The notes: generated by a model from the sequence alone, not told the origin. 64,000 nt of DNA from Aureimonas ureilytica DSM 18598 = NBRC 106430 (GCF_000382705.1 NZ_ARQE01000003.1:310001-374000); one strand, 5' to 3'; shown: positions 25,871 to 35,455, counted from the first letter of the stretch. A program made the numbers and translations.

Positions 25871-28519
25871 ATGAACGATCCCGCGACGAGCCGCTCCGTC
25901 ACCGTCGAGACGGAAACGCGGCGCTTGCTGGAAGGGTTCGACTGGTCGACAACCTCGTTCGGACCGCGTGAAGGCTGGTCCGAGCGTGTGCGCACGGTCG
26001 TGGATACGGTGGTGGATTCGCCCGTGGCCAAGGTCCTCATGTGGGGGCCGGACCATGTGATGATCTACAACGACGCCTATATCGAGATCGCCGGCGGCTA
26101 TCATCCGCACGCCTTCGGCGGGCGCGTGCCCGAGGTCTGGCCCGAGATCTGGAATTGGAACAGCCGCATCCTGGAAGCCGGCTTCCGGGGCGAGATCCAG
26201 TCCTATGACGACCAGCTCCTGCATCTGAACCGCAACGGCGCGCCCGAGGACGTGTATTTCGACCTCTTCTACACGCCCGTGCGCGATGGAACGGGCGGCA
26301 TCGGCGGCGTCCTGTGCACGGTTCTCGAAAAGACCGACCGGGTCGTGGCCGAACGCGAGACCGCACGCTCCAACCAGCGCTTCCGCGCCGCGATGGACGC
26401 CATCCACGGCACGATCTGGACCAACAGCGCCGACGGCCGGATGGTCGGCGAGCAGCCCGGCTGGGCGCGCCTCACCGGGCAGAGCTATGCCGACTACCAG
26501 GGCCTCGGCTGGTCGAAGGCCGTGCATCCCGACGACGTGCCGGCCTCCGTGGCCGCCTGGCAGGAGGCGGTCGACAACCGCCAGACCTTCGATCACGAAC
26601 ACCGCGTCCTCGTGGCGGGCGGCGAGTATCGCCGCTTCGCCGTGCGCGCCGTGCCGATCGTCGACGAGCGCGGCGTCGTGCACGAATGGGTCGGCGTCCA
26701 CACCGATGTCGAGAACATGCGCGCCTACGAGGATTCGCTGCGCGAGCACGCCGAGATGCTGGAGCGGCAGGTGCGCCACCGCCAGCGCGCCGAGGAGCAG
26801 CTGCGCCAGCTCAACGAGACGCTGGAAAGCCGCGTCGTCGAGGCCCTGGAGGAGCGCCGTCAGGCGCAGGTTGCGCTCGCCCAGTCGCAGAAGCTGGAAA
26901 CGATCGGCAAGCTGACCGGCGGCGTCGCGCACGACTTCAACAACCTGCTCCAGGTCGTCTCGGGCAATCTGCAGCTCCTCCAGCGCGACCTGATCGGCGA
27001 CGAGCGCGCCGAGCGGCGCATCGGCAACGCGCTCGCCGGCGTCGCGCGCGGCTCCAAGCTCGCCTCGCAGCTTCTGGCCTTCGGCCGCCGGCAGGCCCTG
27101 GAGCCCAAGGTCGTCAACGTCACGCGCTTCGTGCGCGGCATGGACGACATGCTGCGCCGGGCGCTGGGCGAAGGCATCGAGATCGAGACCGTGGTCGGCG
27201 GCGGCCTGTGGAACACGTTCATCGATCCGACGCAGATCGAGAACGCGCTCCTGAACCTCGCCATCAACGCGCGCGACGCGATGGAGGGCCAGGGCAAGCT
27301 GACGATCGAGCTCGGCAACACCTCGCTCGACGACACCTATGCCCGCACCCATGCCGAGGTGACGCCGGGCCAATATGTCATGCTGGCGGTGAGCGACACC
27401 GGCTGCGGCATGAGCGCCGACATCATCGAGAAGGTGTTCGAGCCCTTCTTCTCCACCAAGGCCGAGGGCAAGGGCTCGGGCCTCGGCCTGTCCATGGTCT
27501 ACGGCTTCGTGAAGCAGTCCGGCGGCCATGTGAAGATCTATTCCGAGATCGGCCACGGCACCACGATCAAGCTCTACCTGCCCCGCGCCGAACAGGCCGA
27601 GGATATGGAAGTCGCCGTCGACACCGGTCCGATCTCGGGCGGCAGCGAAACCGTTCTCGTGGTGGAGGACGACGACGAGGTCCGCGCCACCGTCGTGGAG
27701 ATGCTGACCGATCTCGGCTACCGCGTGCTCAAGGCGGTGGACGCGCAGTCGGCTCTCTCCGTGGTGGAAAGCGGCATTCCGATCGACATCCTGTTCACCG
27801 ACGTCGTCATGCCCGGCAAGCTCAAGAGCCCGGAACTGGCGCGCAAGGCCAAGCAGCGCCTGCCCAATCTCGCGGTGCTCTTCACCTCCGGCTACACCGA
27901 GAACTCGATCGTCCACGGCGGGCGGCTCGACGCGGGGCTGGAGCTTCTCTCCAAGCCCTATACGCGCGAGGCGCTGGCCCGCAAGTTCCGGCACGTTCTC
28001 GCCAACCGCGCCCAGCAGGGTGTGCGCAAGCCCGATGTCGGCGCCCCGGCGCTCGCCGCCGAAGTGCTGTCGCCGGGTGCCGTCCACCCCGACGCCCCGG
28101 CCGCTTCGGGCGGCGCGACGCCGGCCCAAGCCGCGCCGCGCCATTTCCAGCCGCACACGGTTCTCCTCGTCGAGGACGACGCGCTGATCCGCATGAACAC
28201 GGCCGACATGCTGAAGGATCTCGGCCATGTGGTCGTGGAGGCCGACAGCGCCGAGGACGCGCTGGTCGCGCTCGAAACCGCGCCGGTCGACGTGCTCGTC
28301 ACCGACGTGAACCTGCCGGGCATGTCCGGGCCGGATCTCGCCCGCCGCGCCGTCGCGCTGAAGCCGCGCATCGGCATCGTCTTCGCCACGGGCGACCGGC
28401 ATGTCGCCGGGCTGGAGGATTTCCCGGCTGCGACCGCCCTCCTGCCCAAGCCCTACGGCATGAGCGATCTCGACAAGGCGGTCGCCAAGGTCGGCGCGCA
28501 AAGCCGCGCCATGGCCTGA
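25871..28519 (+). CDS. Hybrid sensor histidine kinase with two receiver domains
   Basis: An 882-residue soluble sensor. Two PAS folds come first: about residues 20-155 (MWGPDHVMIYNDAYIEIAGG) and 165-290 (GWARLTGQSYADYQGLGW with PAC strand). A coiled coil follows (about 290-345). The HisKA H-box GGVAHDFNN has the phospho-acceptor His354. The ATPase domain has NLAINARDAM (N box), DTGCGM (G1), FEPFFSTK (F) and GSGLGLSMV (G2). Receiver 1 has DDDE and Asp644 with Lys in SKPYT. Receiver 2 has EDDA and Asp812 with PKPYG. No HPt domain or DNA-binding output is present, so phosphate must pass to a separate partner. The ATG follows GAAGGA. Confidence 0.92.
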   Translation: MNDPATSRSVTVETETRRLLEGFDWSTTSFGPREGWSERVRTVVDTVVDSPVAKVLMWGPDHVMIYNDAYIEIAGGYHPHAFGGRVPEVWPEIWNWNSRILEAGFRGEIQSYDDQLLHLNRNGAPEDVYFDLFYTPVRDGTGGIGGVLCTVLEKTDRVVAERETARSNQRFRAAMDAIHGTIWTNSADGRMVGEQPGWARLTGQSYADYQGLGWSKAVHPDDVPASVAAWQEAVDNRQTFDHEHRVLVAGGEYRRFAVRAVPIVDERGVVHEWVGVHTDVENMRAYEDSLREHAEMLERQVRHRQRAEEQLRQLNETLESRVVEALEERRQAQVALAQSQKLETIGKLTGGVAHDFNNLLQVVSGNLQLLQRDLIGDERAERRIGNALAGVARGSKLASQLLAFGRRQALEPKVVNVTRFVRGMDDMLRRALGEGIEIETVVGGGLWNTFIDPTQIENALLNLAINARDAMEGQGKLTIELGNTSLDDTYARTHAEVTPGQYVMLAVSDTGCGMSADIIEKVFEPFFSTKAEGKGSGLGLSMVYGFVKQSGGHVKIYSEIGHGTTIKLYLPRAEQAEDMEVAVDTGPISGGSETVLVVEDDDEVRATVVEMLTDLGYRVLKAVDAQSALSVVESGIPIDILFTDVVMPGKLKSPELARKAKQRLPNLAVLFTSGYTENSIVHGGRLDAGLELLSKPYTREALARKFRHVLANRAQQGVRKPDVGAPALAAEVLSPGAVHPDAPAASGGATPAQAAPRHFQPHTVLLVEDDALIRMNTADMLKDLGHVVVEADSAEDALVALETAPVDVLVTDVNLPGMSGPDLARRAVALKPRIGIVFATGDRHVAGLEDFPAATALLPKPYGMSDLDKAVAKVGAQSRAMA

Positions 28520-28652
28520 TCCCCCGCCGGGCGCGGCGCGGGATCGGTCCGGGATGTTTTTTGCGATGCACCGGCCTTGCGCCCTTTGTTCGGGCGCGGT
28601 CCTGAGCTAGGAAGCGGCTCGTTATCAGGCCCTTCCAGCCCGTGGAGCCGTC

Positions 28653-29537
28653 ATGTCCGAACAGCCCCAGAACCAGGCCAGCCTCCTCGCCGAGGCGCTG
28701 CCCTTCATGCAGGCCTACGAGAACAAGACGGTCGTGGTGAAATATGGCGGCCACGCCATGGGCAATGCCGAACTCGGCCGCGCCTTCGCCCGCGACATCG
28801 CCCTTCTCAAGCAGTCCGGCATCAACCCGATCGTCGTGCATGGCGGCGGCCCGCAGATCGGCCGGATGCTCGAGAAGATGGGCATCGAGTCGCGCTTCGA
28901 GCACGGGCTGCGCGTCACCGACCAGCGCACGGTCGAGATCGTCGAGATGGTTCTCGCCGGCTCCATCAACAAGGAGATCGTCGCCCTCATCAATGCCGAG
29001 GGCGAATGGGCGATCGGCCTGTGCGGCAAGGACGGCAACATGGTCTTCGCCGAAAAGGCCAAGAAGACCGTGGTGGACCCCGATTCCAACATCGAGCGCG
29101 TGCTCGATCTCGGCTTCGTCGGCGAGCCGGTCGAAGTGGACCGCACGCTGCTCGACCTTCTCGCCCGCTCCGAGATGATCCCGGTCATCGCGCCCGTCGC
29201 GCCCGGCCGTGATGGCTCGACCTATAATATCAACGCCGACACGTTCGCGGGCGCCATCGCGGGCGCCGTGAAGGCGGCCCGGCTTCTCTTCCTCACCGAC
29301 GTGCCCGGCGTTCTCGACAAGAACGGCCAGCTCATCAAGGAATTGTCGGTCGCGCAGGCGCGCGCCCTGATCAAGGACGGCACGATCTCCGGCGGCATGA
29401 TCCCCAAGGTCGAGACCTGCATCGAGGCGCTGGAGCGCGGCGTCGAGGGCGTCGTGATCCTGAACGGCAAGGTGCTCCATGCCGTGCTGCTCGAACTCCT
29501 GACCGAACACGGGGCCGGCACGCTGATCGTGCCCTGA
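28653..29537 (+). CDS. argB: Acetylglutamate kinase
   Basis: A 294-residue amino-acid kinase catalysing the second step of arginine synthesis, phosphorylation of N-acetylglutamate. Motifs are VVKYGGHAM (substrate loop), [10 protein letters not shown], the [23 protein letters not shown] arginine-binding region in pieces, and [14 protein letters not shown] near the ATP site. An N-terminal helix of about 25 residues ([17 protein letters not shown]) is the extension found in arginine-inhibited hexameric enzymes, so feedback inhibition is likely. Its position upstream of the HAD and dapD genes is a rhizobial arrangement, here interrupted by a transporter and a porin. Confidence 0.96.
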   Translation: MSEQPQNQASLLAEALPFMQAYENKTVVVKYGGHAMGNAELGRAFARDIALLKQSGINPIVVHGGGPQIGRMLEKMGIESRFEHGLRVTDQRTVEIVEMVLAGSINKEIVALINAEGEWAIGLCGKDGNMVFAEKAKKTVVDPDSNIERVLDLGFVGEPVEVDRTLLDLLARSEMIPVIAPVAPGRDGSTYNINADTFAGAIAGAVKAARLLFLTDVPGVLDKNGQLIKELSVAQARALIKDGTISGGMIPKVETCIEALERGVEGVVILNGKVLHAVLLELLTEHGAGTLIVP

Positions 29538-29565
29538 CCTCTTCCCCATCCTTTGCGCCTTCGAG

Positions 29566-29600
29566 CGGCCGGATCGACCTCGCGTCGGTTCGGCCGTTTT
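29566..29600 (+). terminator. Probable terminator after argB
   Basis: Outer arms CGGCCG (29566-29571) and CGGCCG (29591-29596) with further partial pairing inside, followed by TTTTCGTTT. Located 29 bases past the argB stop. Confidence 0.6.
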
Positions 29601-29680
29601 CGTTTGGGGACCCACGAGCCGATCGCAAGGACCATATCAATCAGCCTGACATGGTTTCGGCTTGCATCGAGGCGTAACGT

Positions 29681-29714
29681 GGCGTACTCGGCCTTGCGTA
29701 CCCGTCGGTACGCC
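29681..29714. promoter_or_regulatory. Nested inverted repeats upstream of the MFS gene
   Basis: GCGTACC-CGTC-GGTACGC (29696-29713) is a perfect 7-bp dyad. A further GGCGTAC copy at 29681-29687 can pair with the same right arm. The element lies 30-60 bases before the TTG start and could be an operator or a leader hairpin. Confidence 0.4.
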
Positions 29715-29743
29715 AGACCCCATCGACCTGAAGGCATCGTCCC

Positions 29744-31030
29744 TTGTCCGCCGTTTCCGCCTCTTCCGCGCCCACGAACTCGCGCGCGCGCGTTCTCTTC
29801 GCCAGCCTGATCGGCACCACGATCGAGTTCTTCGACTTCTACATTTACGCGACGGCGGCGGTTCTCGTCTTTCCCAAGCTCTTCTTCCCCTCCGCCGACC
29901 CGACCTCCGCGACGCTGCAGAGCTTCGCCACCTTCGCCATCGCCTTCTTCGCCCGCCCGATCGGCGCGGCGATCTTCGGCCATTTCGGCGACCGGGTGGG
30001 CCGCAAGGCGACGCTGGTGGCCGCGCTCATGACCATGGGCCTCTCGACGGTCGCGATCGGCCTCCTGCCGACCTATGCGAGCGCGGGCGTTCTCGCCCCC
30101 TTGCTGCTGGCGCTCTGCCGTCTCGGCCAAGGCCTCGGGCTCGGCGGCGAATGGGGCGGCGCGGTCCTGCTCGCGACCGAGAACGCCCCTCCCGGCAAGC
30201 GTGCCTGGTACGGCATGTTCCCGCAGCTCGGCGCGCCGATCGGCTTCATCTGCGCCACCGGCTCCTTCCTGATCCTGTCGGAGGTGATGACCGACGAGCA
30301 GTTCTTCCAGTTCGGCTGGCGCGTGCCCTTCATCGCCTCGGCGCTTCTCGTCTTCGTCGGCCTCTGGGTGCGCCTGAAGATCCACGAGACGCCGGCCTTC
30401 CAGAAGGCGATCGAGCGCCATGAGCGCGTCAAGGTTCCGCTCGTCTCGGTCTTTTCCGAGCACAAGGGCCGGCTTCTGGCCGGCACCTTCGCCGCGCTCG
30501 CGACCTTCGTCCTGTTCTATCTGATGACGACCTTCGTCCTTTCCTGGGGCACCACGGCGCTCGGCTATGCGCGCACGAGCTTCCTGCCGATCCAGATGCT
30601 CGGCGTCGTGTTCTTCGGTCTCGCGATCCCCGTTTCGGCCCTGATGGCGGACCGGATCGGCTCGCGCGCCACGCTGCTTCTGGCGACGCTCGGCATCGGC
30701 GTCTTCGGCTTCCTGTTCCACCCGCTTTTCGGCGCGGGAACGGTCGGCAGCGTCATCGCCTTCCAGATCATCGGCTTCGCGCTCATGGGCCTGACCTACG
30801 GCCCGCTCGGCACCGCCCTGTCGGACCTCTTCCCGACCGCCGTGCGCTACACCGGCGCCTCGCTGACCTTCAATTTCGGCGGCATCGTCGGCGCCTCGCT
30901 CGCCCCCTATCTCGCGACGCGTCTCGCCACCGACCACGGGCTCGCGGCGGTCGGCTACTACCTGACCGCCGCCGCCGCGATCACCCTCCTCGCGCTTCTG
31001 GCGACCCCGCGAAAGGGCGAGTTCGACTGA
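29744..31030 (+). CDS. MFS transporter, metabolite:H+ symporter (MHS) type
   Basis: A 428-residue, 12-helix major facilitator. The N-terminus ASLIGTTIEFFDFYIYATAA is characteristic of the MHS subfamily (ProP/KgtP/ShiA type), which imports organic acids and osmolytes with protons. The loop 2-3 motif appears as GHFGDRVGRKATLV, and LCRLGQGLGLGGEWGGAVLL marks helix 4. The substrate cannot be read from sequence. The start is taken as TTG at 29744, with GAAGG about 10 bases upstream; no ATG is near enough to keep helix 1 complete. Confidence 0.9.
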   Translation: MSAVSASSAPTNSRARVLFASLIGTTIEFFDFYIYATAAVLVFPKLFFPSADPTSATLQSFATFAIAFFARPIGAAIFGHFGDRVGRKATLVAALMTMGLSTVAIGLLPTYASAGVLAPLLLALCRLGQGLGLGGEWGGAVLLATENAPPGKRAWYGMFPQLGAPIGFICATGSFLILSEVMTDEQFFQFGWRVPFIASALLVFVGLWVRLKIHETPAFQKAIERHERVKVPLVSVFSEHKGRLLAGTFAALATFVLFYLMTTFVLSWGTTALGYARTSFLPIQMLGVVFFGLAIPVSALMADRIGSRATLLLATLGIGVFGFLFHPLFGAGTVGSVIAFQIIGFALMGLTYGPLGTALSDLFPTAVRYTGASLTFNFGGIVGASLAPYLATRLATDHGLAAVGYYLTAAAAITLLALLATPRKGEFD

Positions 31031-31055
31031 ACCGGCCGAGCGTCTCTCGATCGTC

Positions 31056-31090
31056 AGGTCCGGCGCCCTCCCAGCGCCGGGCCTTTCTTG
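31056..31090 (+). terminator. Terminator after the MFS gene
   Basis: An 11-bp stem with one G-U pair (31056-31066 with 31074-31084) and loop CCTCCCA, followed by TTTCTTG. Confidence 0.72.
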
Positions 31091-31183
31091 TTGGGGCTTT
31101 GCCGCGCGCTGTGGCCTCCGGGCACTGGCCGACAAAGCGCCGCGCTGCCACGAGAGGGGTGAACCCGAGGGAAGGGCCAGCCC

Positions 31184-32389
31184 ATGTCGAACCGCGCCTT
31201 GATCGCCGCCGCCACTGCTCTCGCCTTCCTGCCCGCGATAGAGGCCCGCGCCGAGGACGGCGCCGCCTCGCTCGTTCAGCGCCTCGAATCCCCCATCGAG
31301 ATCGGCGACAGCGAGCATTTCCTGCGCCTGTCGCCCTTCGTGCAGTTCGACGGCGGCTGGGCTTCCTCGCGGCCGGACGATCTCGTCTCGCCCGAGGACC
31401 GGCGCAATGGCGAGATCAGGCGCGGGCGCCTCTATGCCGATTTTGGCTATGGCGATCTCGGCGGCCGCCTGACGCTCGACTTCGCCAACTGGCAGGACGC
31501 GGCCGTCACCTATGCCTATCTGAACTATGAGATTTCAGAAGCGCTGACCGTTCAGGCCGGCTATCAGGACGTGCCCTTCTCGCTGCAGAACCTCATGGGC
31601 AGCCGCTCGGCCACCTTTGCCGAAGACGGGCTGAACGCGACGCTCCAGCTCGCCGACGCGGTCGGCGTCGCGGCACTGGCCGGGGGCGAGCGCTGGAGCT
31701 TCCAGACCGGCGTCTTCGGCGGCGACATCAACGCCCAACCCTTCGACGACGGCGTGACGCTCGCCAGCCGCGCCACCTATGCGCCCTATCTCGAAGGCGA
31801 GGACGCCGTGCATCTCGGGCTCGCCGTGGCGGCGGGCATCGACCGGCGCGAGCCCCTCTCCTTCTCGGGCGGCGTGGGCAGCGATCTCGTGTCGGCCTCG
31901 CCCGTCTCCACCGACGACTTCGCCGGCTCCTCGAACCTCGTGTCCGTCAATGCGGAACTCGCCGCGACGCTCGGCCGCTTCACGCTCCAGAGCGAATATA
32001 CGGTGAGCCGCGTCGATGCCTCACGCGGCGGCGAGGCGACGCTGCAGGGCGGCTATCTCTCGGCCCTCGTGTTCCTCACCGAGGATCACCGCCGCTACGA
32101 CGCCAAGGGCGGCCAGTTCGAGCGCGTGAAGCCGGCGCACTCGCTTTCCGACGGCGGCATCGGCGCCTTCGAAATCGGCGCGCGGCTGGATGCGCTGGAC
32201 CTCACCGACGCCAGGCTCCAGAGCGGCGGCAAGGCCGGCGCCGAGGTTGCGGGAACGGCGATCCTCAACTGGTACCCGACCGACATCCTGCGCTTCACCG
32301 CGAGCCACACCTACACCCGCGTCACCTCGGGCGAGGATCGGGGCGACCATGTGAACGCGACGCTCCTGCGTGCGGCGATCATCTACTGA
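31184..32389 (+). CDS. Outer-membrane porin, OprO/OprP (phosphate-selective) type
   Basis: A 401-residue beta-barrel protein. Signal peptide 1-22 (ALIAAATALAFLPAIEARA, cut before EDG). Amphipathic beta strands follow, with landmarks LRLSPFVQFDGGW, RRGRLYADFGYGDLGGRLTLDF, YLNYEISEALTVQAGYQDVPFSLQ near the eyelet, and a C-terminal VNATLLRAAIIY strand ending in an aromatic. This matches the phosphate/polyphosphate porin family PF07396. No PHO box is visible upstream, so the anion specificity is uncertain. A GGAAGGG ribosome site precedes the ATG. Confidence 0.85.
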   Translation: MSNRALIAAATALAFLPAIEARAEDGAASLVQRLESPIEIGDSEHFLRLSPFVQFDGGWASSRPDDLVSPEDRRNGEIRRGRLYADFGYGDLGGRLTLDFANWQDAAVTYAYLNYEISEALTVQAGYQDVPFSLQNLMGSRSATFAEDGLNATLQLADAVGVAALAGGERWSFQTGVFGGDINAQPFDDGVTLASRATYAPYLEGEDAVHLGLAVAAGIDRREPLSFSGGVGSDLVSASPVSTDDFAGSSNLVSVNAELAATLGRFTLQSEYTVSRVDASRGGEATLQGGYLSALVFLTEDHRRYDAKGGQFERVKPAHSLSDGGIGAFEIGARLDALDLTDARLQSGGKAGAEVAGTAILNWYPTDILRFTASHTYTRVTSGEDRGDHVNATLLRAAIIY

Positions 32390-32480
32390 CCTCGCATTTC
32401 CACCAGCGCCGGCATTTTCCTCAGAGCCCGCCTTTTCTTCAGAGATTGACGCCGGCCCCGCCGACGTGTCGAAGGACGTC

Positions 32481-33200
32481 ATGACCGAGAGCCCCACGAT
32501 CCGCCGGACCGCCGACGCCACCCCTCAGGACTTCGCCCATGTCCACACATGGGTCTTCGATCTCGACAACACGCTCTATCCGCGCCGCACCGATCTGTTC
32601 AGCCAGATCGACGCGCGCATGACGCTCTTCGTGAGCGAGCTGCTTCAGGTGCCGCCCGAAGAGGCCAAGCTGGTGCAGAAGCGCCTGTATCGCGAATACG
32701 GCACGACGCTGCGCGGGCTGATGACGCTGCACGACATCGAGCCCGACGCCTTCCTCTCCTATGTCCACAATATCGACTATTCCTGGCTGGCGCCGGACCC
32801 CGAGCTCGGCGCCGAGATCGCCGCGCTCCCCGGCCGCAAACTGATCTTCACCAATGGCGACCGCCCCCATGCCGAGCGCGCGGCGCGCCAGCTCGGCATT
32901 TTCGAGCATTTCGAGGACGTGTTCGACATCGTGGCCGCCGGCCTCGTGCCCAAGCCCGCCGCCGAGACCTATGACAAGTTCATGGCCCTGCACCGGGTGG
33001 ACACCGCCCATGCGGCGATGTTCGAGGATCTGGCGCGCAATCTGGAAGTGCCCAAGGCCCTGGGGATGCGCACCGTCCTGATCGTGCCGGAGAATTTCGA
33101 GAGCACGCTCGGCGACGCCTGGGAGCACGAAGGGCGCGAGGGCGAACATATCGACTTCGTCACCGACAATCTGACGGCCTTCCTGCGCCAGATCCGCTGA
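32481..33200 (+). CDS. HAD superfamily pyrimidine 5'-nucleotidase
   Basis: A 239-residue HAD phosphatase of the SDT1/pyrimidine 5'-nucleotidase type. Motif I is WVFDLDNTLYP (nucleophile Asp then acid Asp), motif II is LIFTNGDRPHAERA (Thr/Ser), and the C-terminal acidic motif is AAMFEDLARNLEVPKALGM. The cap is small and helical. It would dephosphorylate UMP/CMP-like nucleotides. The ATG at 32481 follows GAAGGA. Conserved in rhizobia between argB and dapD. Confidence 0.88.
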   Translation: MTESPTIRRTADATPQDFAHVHTWVFDLDNTLYPRRTDLFSQIDARMTLFVSELLQVPPEEAKLVQKRLYREYGTTLRGLMTLHDIEPDAFLSYVHNIDYSWLAPDPELGAEIAALPGRKLIFTNGDRPHAERAARQLGIFEHFEDVFDIVAAGLVPKPAAETYDKFMALHRVDTAHAAMFEDLARNLEVPKALGMRTVLIVPENFESTLGDAWEHEGREGEHIDFVTDNLTAFLRQIR

Positions 33201-33211
33201 CCCCCTGACGC

Positions 33212-33244
33212 AAAAAGGCCGGAGCACCCGCTCCGGCCTTTTTT
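33212..33244. terminator. Bidirectional intrinsic terminator
   Basis: A 14-bp stem with loop ACCC and A/T outer pairs, lying between the HAD gene and the convergent hydrophilic-protein gene. Confidence 0.92.
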
Positions 33245-33259
33245 CAACTGCGGTCGCGC

Positions 33260-33565
33260 TTACGAGCCGAGAATGGAGCGGTCGCCCCGCACCAGCGAGG
33301 CGTTGCCGTCCGTCGCGCGGTCTTCCATCATCCGGTCTTCCGCGCGGCTGCCGCCGGCGCGCTTGTTCTGGTTGAAGATCGCGTCCATCTGCTCGTTGGC
33401 ATAGACCGCCTCGCCCGCCTTGGAGGCTTCACGCGCCTCGCGGCTTTCGGGGTCGAGATCGCTCGGCGGGCCCTTGCCCCCCGTCTCGTCCTCTTCGATC
33501 GTCTCGGAAACGTCCTGGTTCTGCTGGCGCCGCATCATGGCGGAATCGGTGTCGAGATCGCCCAT
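33260..33565 (-). CDS. Small hydrophilic, probably disordered protein (stress-linked)
   Basis: A 101-residue protein, strongly polar: Asp, Glu, Arg, Gly, Gln and Asn dominate and no hydrophobic core is evident. The middle contains EETGG-like and [20 protein letters not shown] stretches. No family is recognised. An AAGGAGA ribosome site lies 7-10 bases before the ATG, and a near-ideal EcfG promoter lies about 40 bases further up (separate entry). Composition and promoter resemble small general-stress proteins of Hyphomicrobiales; the function is unknown. Confidence 0.75.
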   Translation of the reverse strand: MGDLDTDSAMMRRQQNQDVSETIEEDETGGKGPPSDLDPESREAREASKAGEAVYANEQMDAIFNQNKRAGGSRAEDRMMEDRATDGNASLVRGDRSILGS

Positions 33566-33600
33566 GGCGCGTCTCCTTCCTTGGATGTGATCGGGAAGGA

Positions 33601-33626
33601 AACGGGCGCCGTCCCGCGCCGGTTCC
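33601..33626 (-). promoter_or_regulatory. EcfG-type (general stress) promoter
   Basis: On the minus strand GGAAC (33626-33622), a 17-base spacer, then CGTT (33604-33601). This is an exact match to the alphaproteobacterial EcfG consensus GGAAC-N16/17-CGTT. It is correctly placed and oriented for the hydrophilic-protein gene starting at 33565. Confidence 0.75.
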
Positions 33627-33628
33627 GG

Positions 33629-34504
33629 TCAGAACGCGTAGAAGCGGCGGATGATCTCCCAGCCTTCCTCGGCCGTTTCCACGAAGGACAGGAGGCCGAG
33701 ATCGTCGGGGGCGATCGTGCCCTCCTCGGCCAGGAACTCGAAATCCAGGACGCGCTGCCAGAACTCCTTGCCGAACAGCACCACGGGAATGCGCGCCATG
33801 CGCCGCGTCTGGATCAGCGTCAGCGCCTCGAACAGCTCGTCCATCGTGCCGAAGCCGCCGGGGAAGATCGCCATCGCCTTCGCCCGCAGGAGGAAGTGCA
33901 TCTTGCGGATCGCGAAATAATGGAAGTTGAAGCAGAGTTCGGGCGTCACATAGGGGTTGGGCGCCTGCTCGTGCGGCAGGGTGATGTTGAGCGCGATCGA
34001 CACGGCATCGACATCCGCCGCGCCGCGATTGCCCGCTTCCATGACGCCCGGCCCGCCGCCCGTCACGATCACGAATTCCTTGCCGCCCGACGAATTGGCC
34101 GAGTGCTGCGAGGCGAGCTGCGCGAAGCGGCGCGCCTCGTCGTAATAGCGGCTGTTGGCGCGCAGCCGCTCGGCCTGGGCCTCGTTGCGCGCCGCCCAGG
34201 GCTCCTGACCGGGCGCGGGGATGCGCGCGCCGCCGAACAGGACCACCGTCGACAGGATGCCCGCCTCGGTCAGCGCCATGTCCGGCTTCATCAATTCCAG
34301 CTGCAGCCGCACGCCGCGCATCGGGTCGGATGCGAGGAAGTCCGGGTCGTCATAGGCGAGGCGATAGGTCGGCGAGAGCGTCTGCGGCGTGCGGGGCTTG
34401 GCGGTCTGACGCGCCCGGTCCTCGCCGGAACTGGGAAAGGGCGTGAAGGCGTCCTCCCCCTCGGTGCCCCCGGAAACGAGGTCCTTGTCGGTCTTGACGG
34501 TCAC
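33629..34504 (-). CDS. LOG family (TIGR00730) Rossmann-fold protein
   Basis: A 291-residue member of the 'lysine decarboxylase-like' LOG family, many of which are cytokinin-type nucleoside-5'-monophosphate phosphoribohydrolases. The motifs are [18 protein letters not shown] and [19 protein letters not shown], the latter holding the family PGGxGTxxE active-site signature. About 85 extra N-terminal residues precede the fold, as in the longer rhizobial type. The start is GTG at 34504 with GAGGGG about 11 bases upstream; the frame remains open far beyond but runs antisense through dapD. Divergent from dapD. Confidence 0.85.
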   Translation of the reverse strand: MTVKTDKDLVSGGTEGEDAFTPFPSSGEDRARQTAKPRTPQTLSPTYRLAYDDPDFLASDPMRGVRLQLELMKPDMALTEAGILSTVVLFGGARIPAPGQEPWAARNEAQAERLRANSRYYDEARRFAQLASQHSANSSGGKEFVIVTGGGPGVMEAGNRGAADVDAVSIALNITLPHEQAPNPYVTPELCFNFHYFAIRKMHFLLRAKAMAIFPGGFGTMDELFEALTLIQTRRMARIPVVLFGKEFWQRVLDFEFLAEEGTIAPDDLGLLSFVETAEEGWEIIRRFYAF

Positions 34505-34606
34505 TGGCGCGATCCCCTCGCGTTGCCCCTCACGTTGATTGTCCAGAGGGGTTCCAATAGAGGAAACGTCATGCCCCAAGCTATCGGCCCGACGCAAGAG
34601 GACCCC

Positions 34607-35455
34607 ATGACCGACCACGCCCAGCTCGAACAGATCATCGAAAGCGCCTTCGACAACCGGGACTCGGTGAACGCGCAGACGCAAGGCGAGGTTCGCGAGG
34701 CCGTCGCCCATGCGCTGAACGGGCTGGACAACGGCACGTTTAAGGTCGCGACGCGTGGGTCGGACGGCGCCTGGACGGTTCACCAGTGGCTGAAGAAGGC
34801 GGTGCTCCTTTCCTTCCGCCTCAACGACATGGAACTCGTGTCCGGCGCGCCGGGCGGGGCGAACTGGTGGGACAAGGTGCCCTCGAAGTTCGACGGCTGG
34901 ACGGACACGCAGTATCGCGAGGCGGGCTTTCGCGCCGTGCCCGGCGCCATCGTGCGCCGCTCGGCCCATATCGGGAAGAACGCCATCCTGATGCCGAGCT
35001 TCGTCAATCTCGGCGCCTCGGTCGGCGAAGGCACGATGGTGGACACCTGGGCGACGGTCGGCTCCTGCGCGCAGATCGGCGCGCATGTGCATCTTTCGGG
35101 GGGCGTCGGCATCGGCGGCGTTCTGGAGCCGCTTCAGGCCGGCCCGACCATCATCGAGGACAATTGCTTCATTGGCGCGCGCTCCGAAGTCGTGGAAGGC
35201 TGCATCGTGCGCGAGGGCTCGGTTCTCGGCATGGGCGTCTTCATCGGCCAGTCCACCAAGATCGTGGACCGCGAGACGGGCTCCATCACCTATGGCGAAG
35301 TGCCGCCCTATTCCGTCGTCGTCGCCGGCTCGCTGCCCGGCAAGCCGATGGGCAACGGCGAAGCCGGCCCCTCGCTCTACTGCGCGGTGATCGTCAAGCG
35401 CGTCGACGAGCGCACCCGCTCCAAGACCTCGATCAACGATCTCCTGCGCGCCTGA
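34607..35455 (+). CDS. dapD: 2,3,4,5-tetrahydropyridine-2,6-dicarboxylate N-succinyltransferase
   Basis: A 282-residue left-handed beta-helix acyltransferase of the succinyl branch of DAP/lysine synthesis. Hexapeptide repeats run from about residue 115 ([38 protein letters not shown]) to 240. The alphaproteobacterial dapD landmarks [17 protein letters not shown] and [13 protein letters not shown] are present. Two ATGs have good ribosome sites: 34571 (GAGGAAACGTC) and 34607 (AGAGGACCCC). The second gives the usual N-terminus and is preferred. The dapE gene follows 1.65 kb downstream, separated by an SLT lipoprotein gene on the other strand. Confidence 0.95.
   Translation: MTDHAQLEQIIESAFDNRDSVNAQTQGEVREAVAHALNGLDNGTFKVATRGSDGAWTVHQWLKKAVLLSFRLNDMELVSGAPGGANWWDKVPSKFDGWTDTQYREAGFRAVPGAIVRRSAHIGKNAILMPSFVNLGASVGEGTMVDTWATVGSCAQIGAHVHLSGGVGIGGVLEPLQAGPTIIEDNCFIGARSEVVEGCIVREGSVLGMGVFIGQSTKIVDRETGSITYGEVPPYSVVVAGSLPGKPMGNGEAGPSLYCAVIVKRVDERTRSKTSINDLLRA

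Noticed and set aside
24554-28501. A 1315-codon open frame on the minus strand across the FAH and hybrid-kinase genes
   Set aside because: It is antisense to two well-supported genes, its translation is low-complexity His/Asp/Arg/Gly-rich, and such long shadows are expected in GC-rich DNA with strong third-position bias.
31031-31183. Search for a PHO box before the OprO/P-type porin
   Set aside because: No CTGTCAT-like repeat pair is present, so phosphate control is not claimed.
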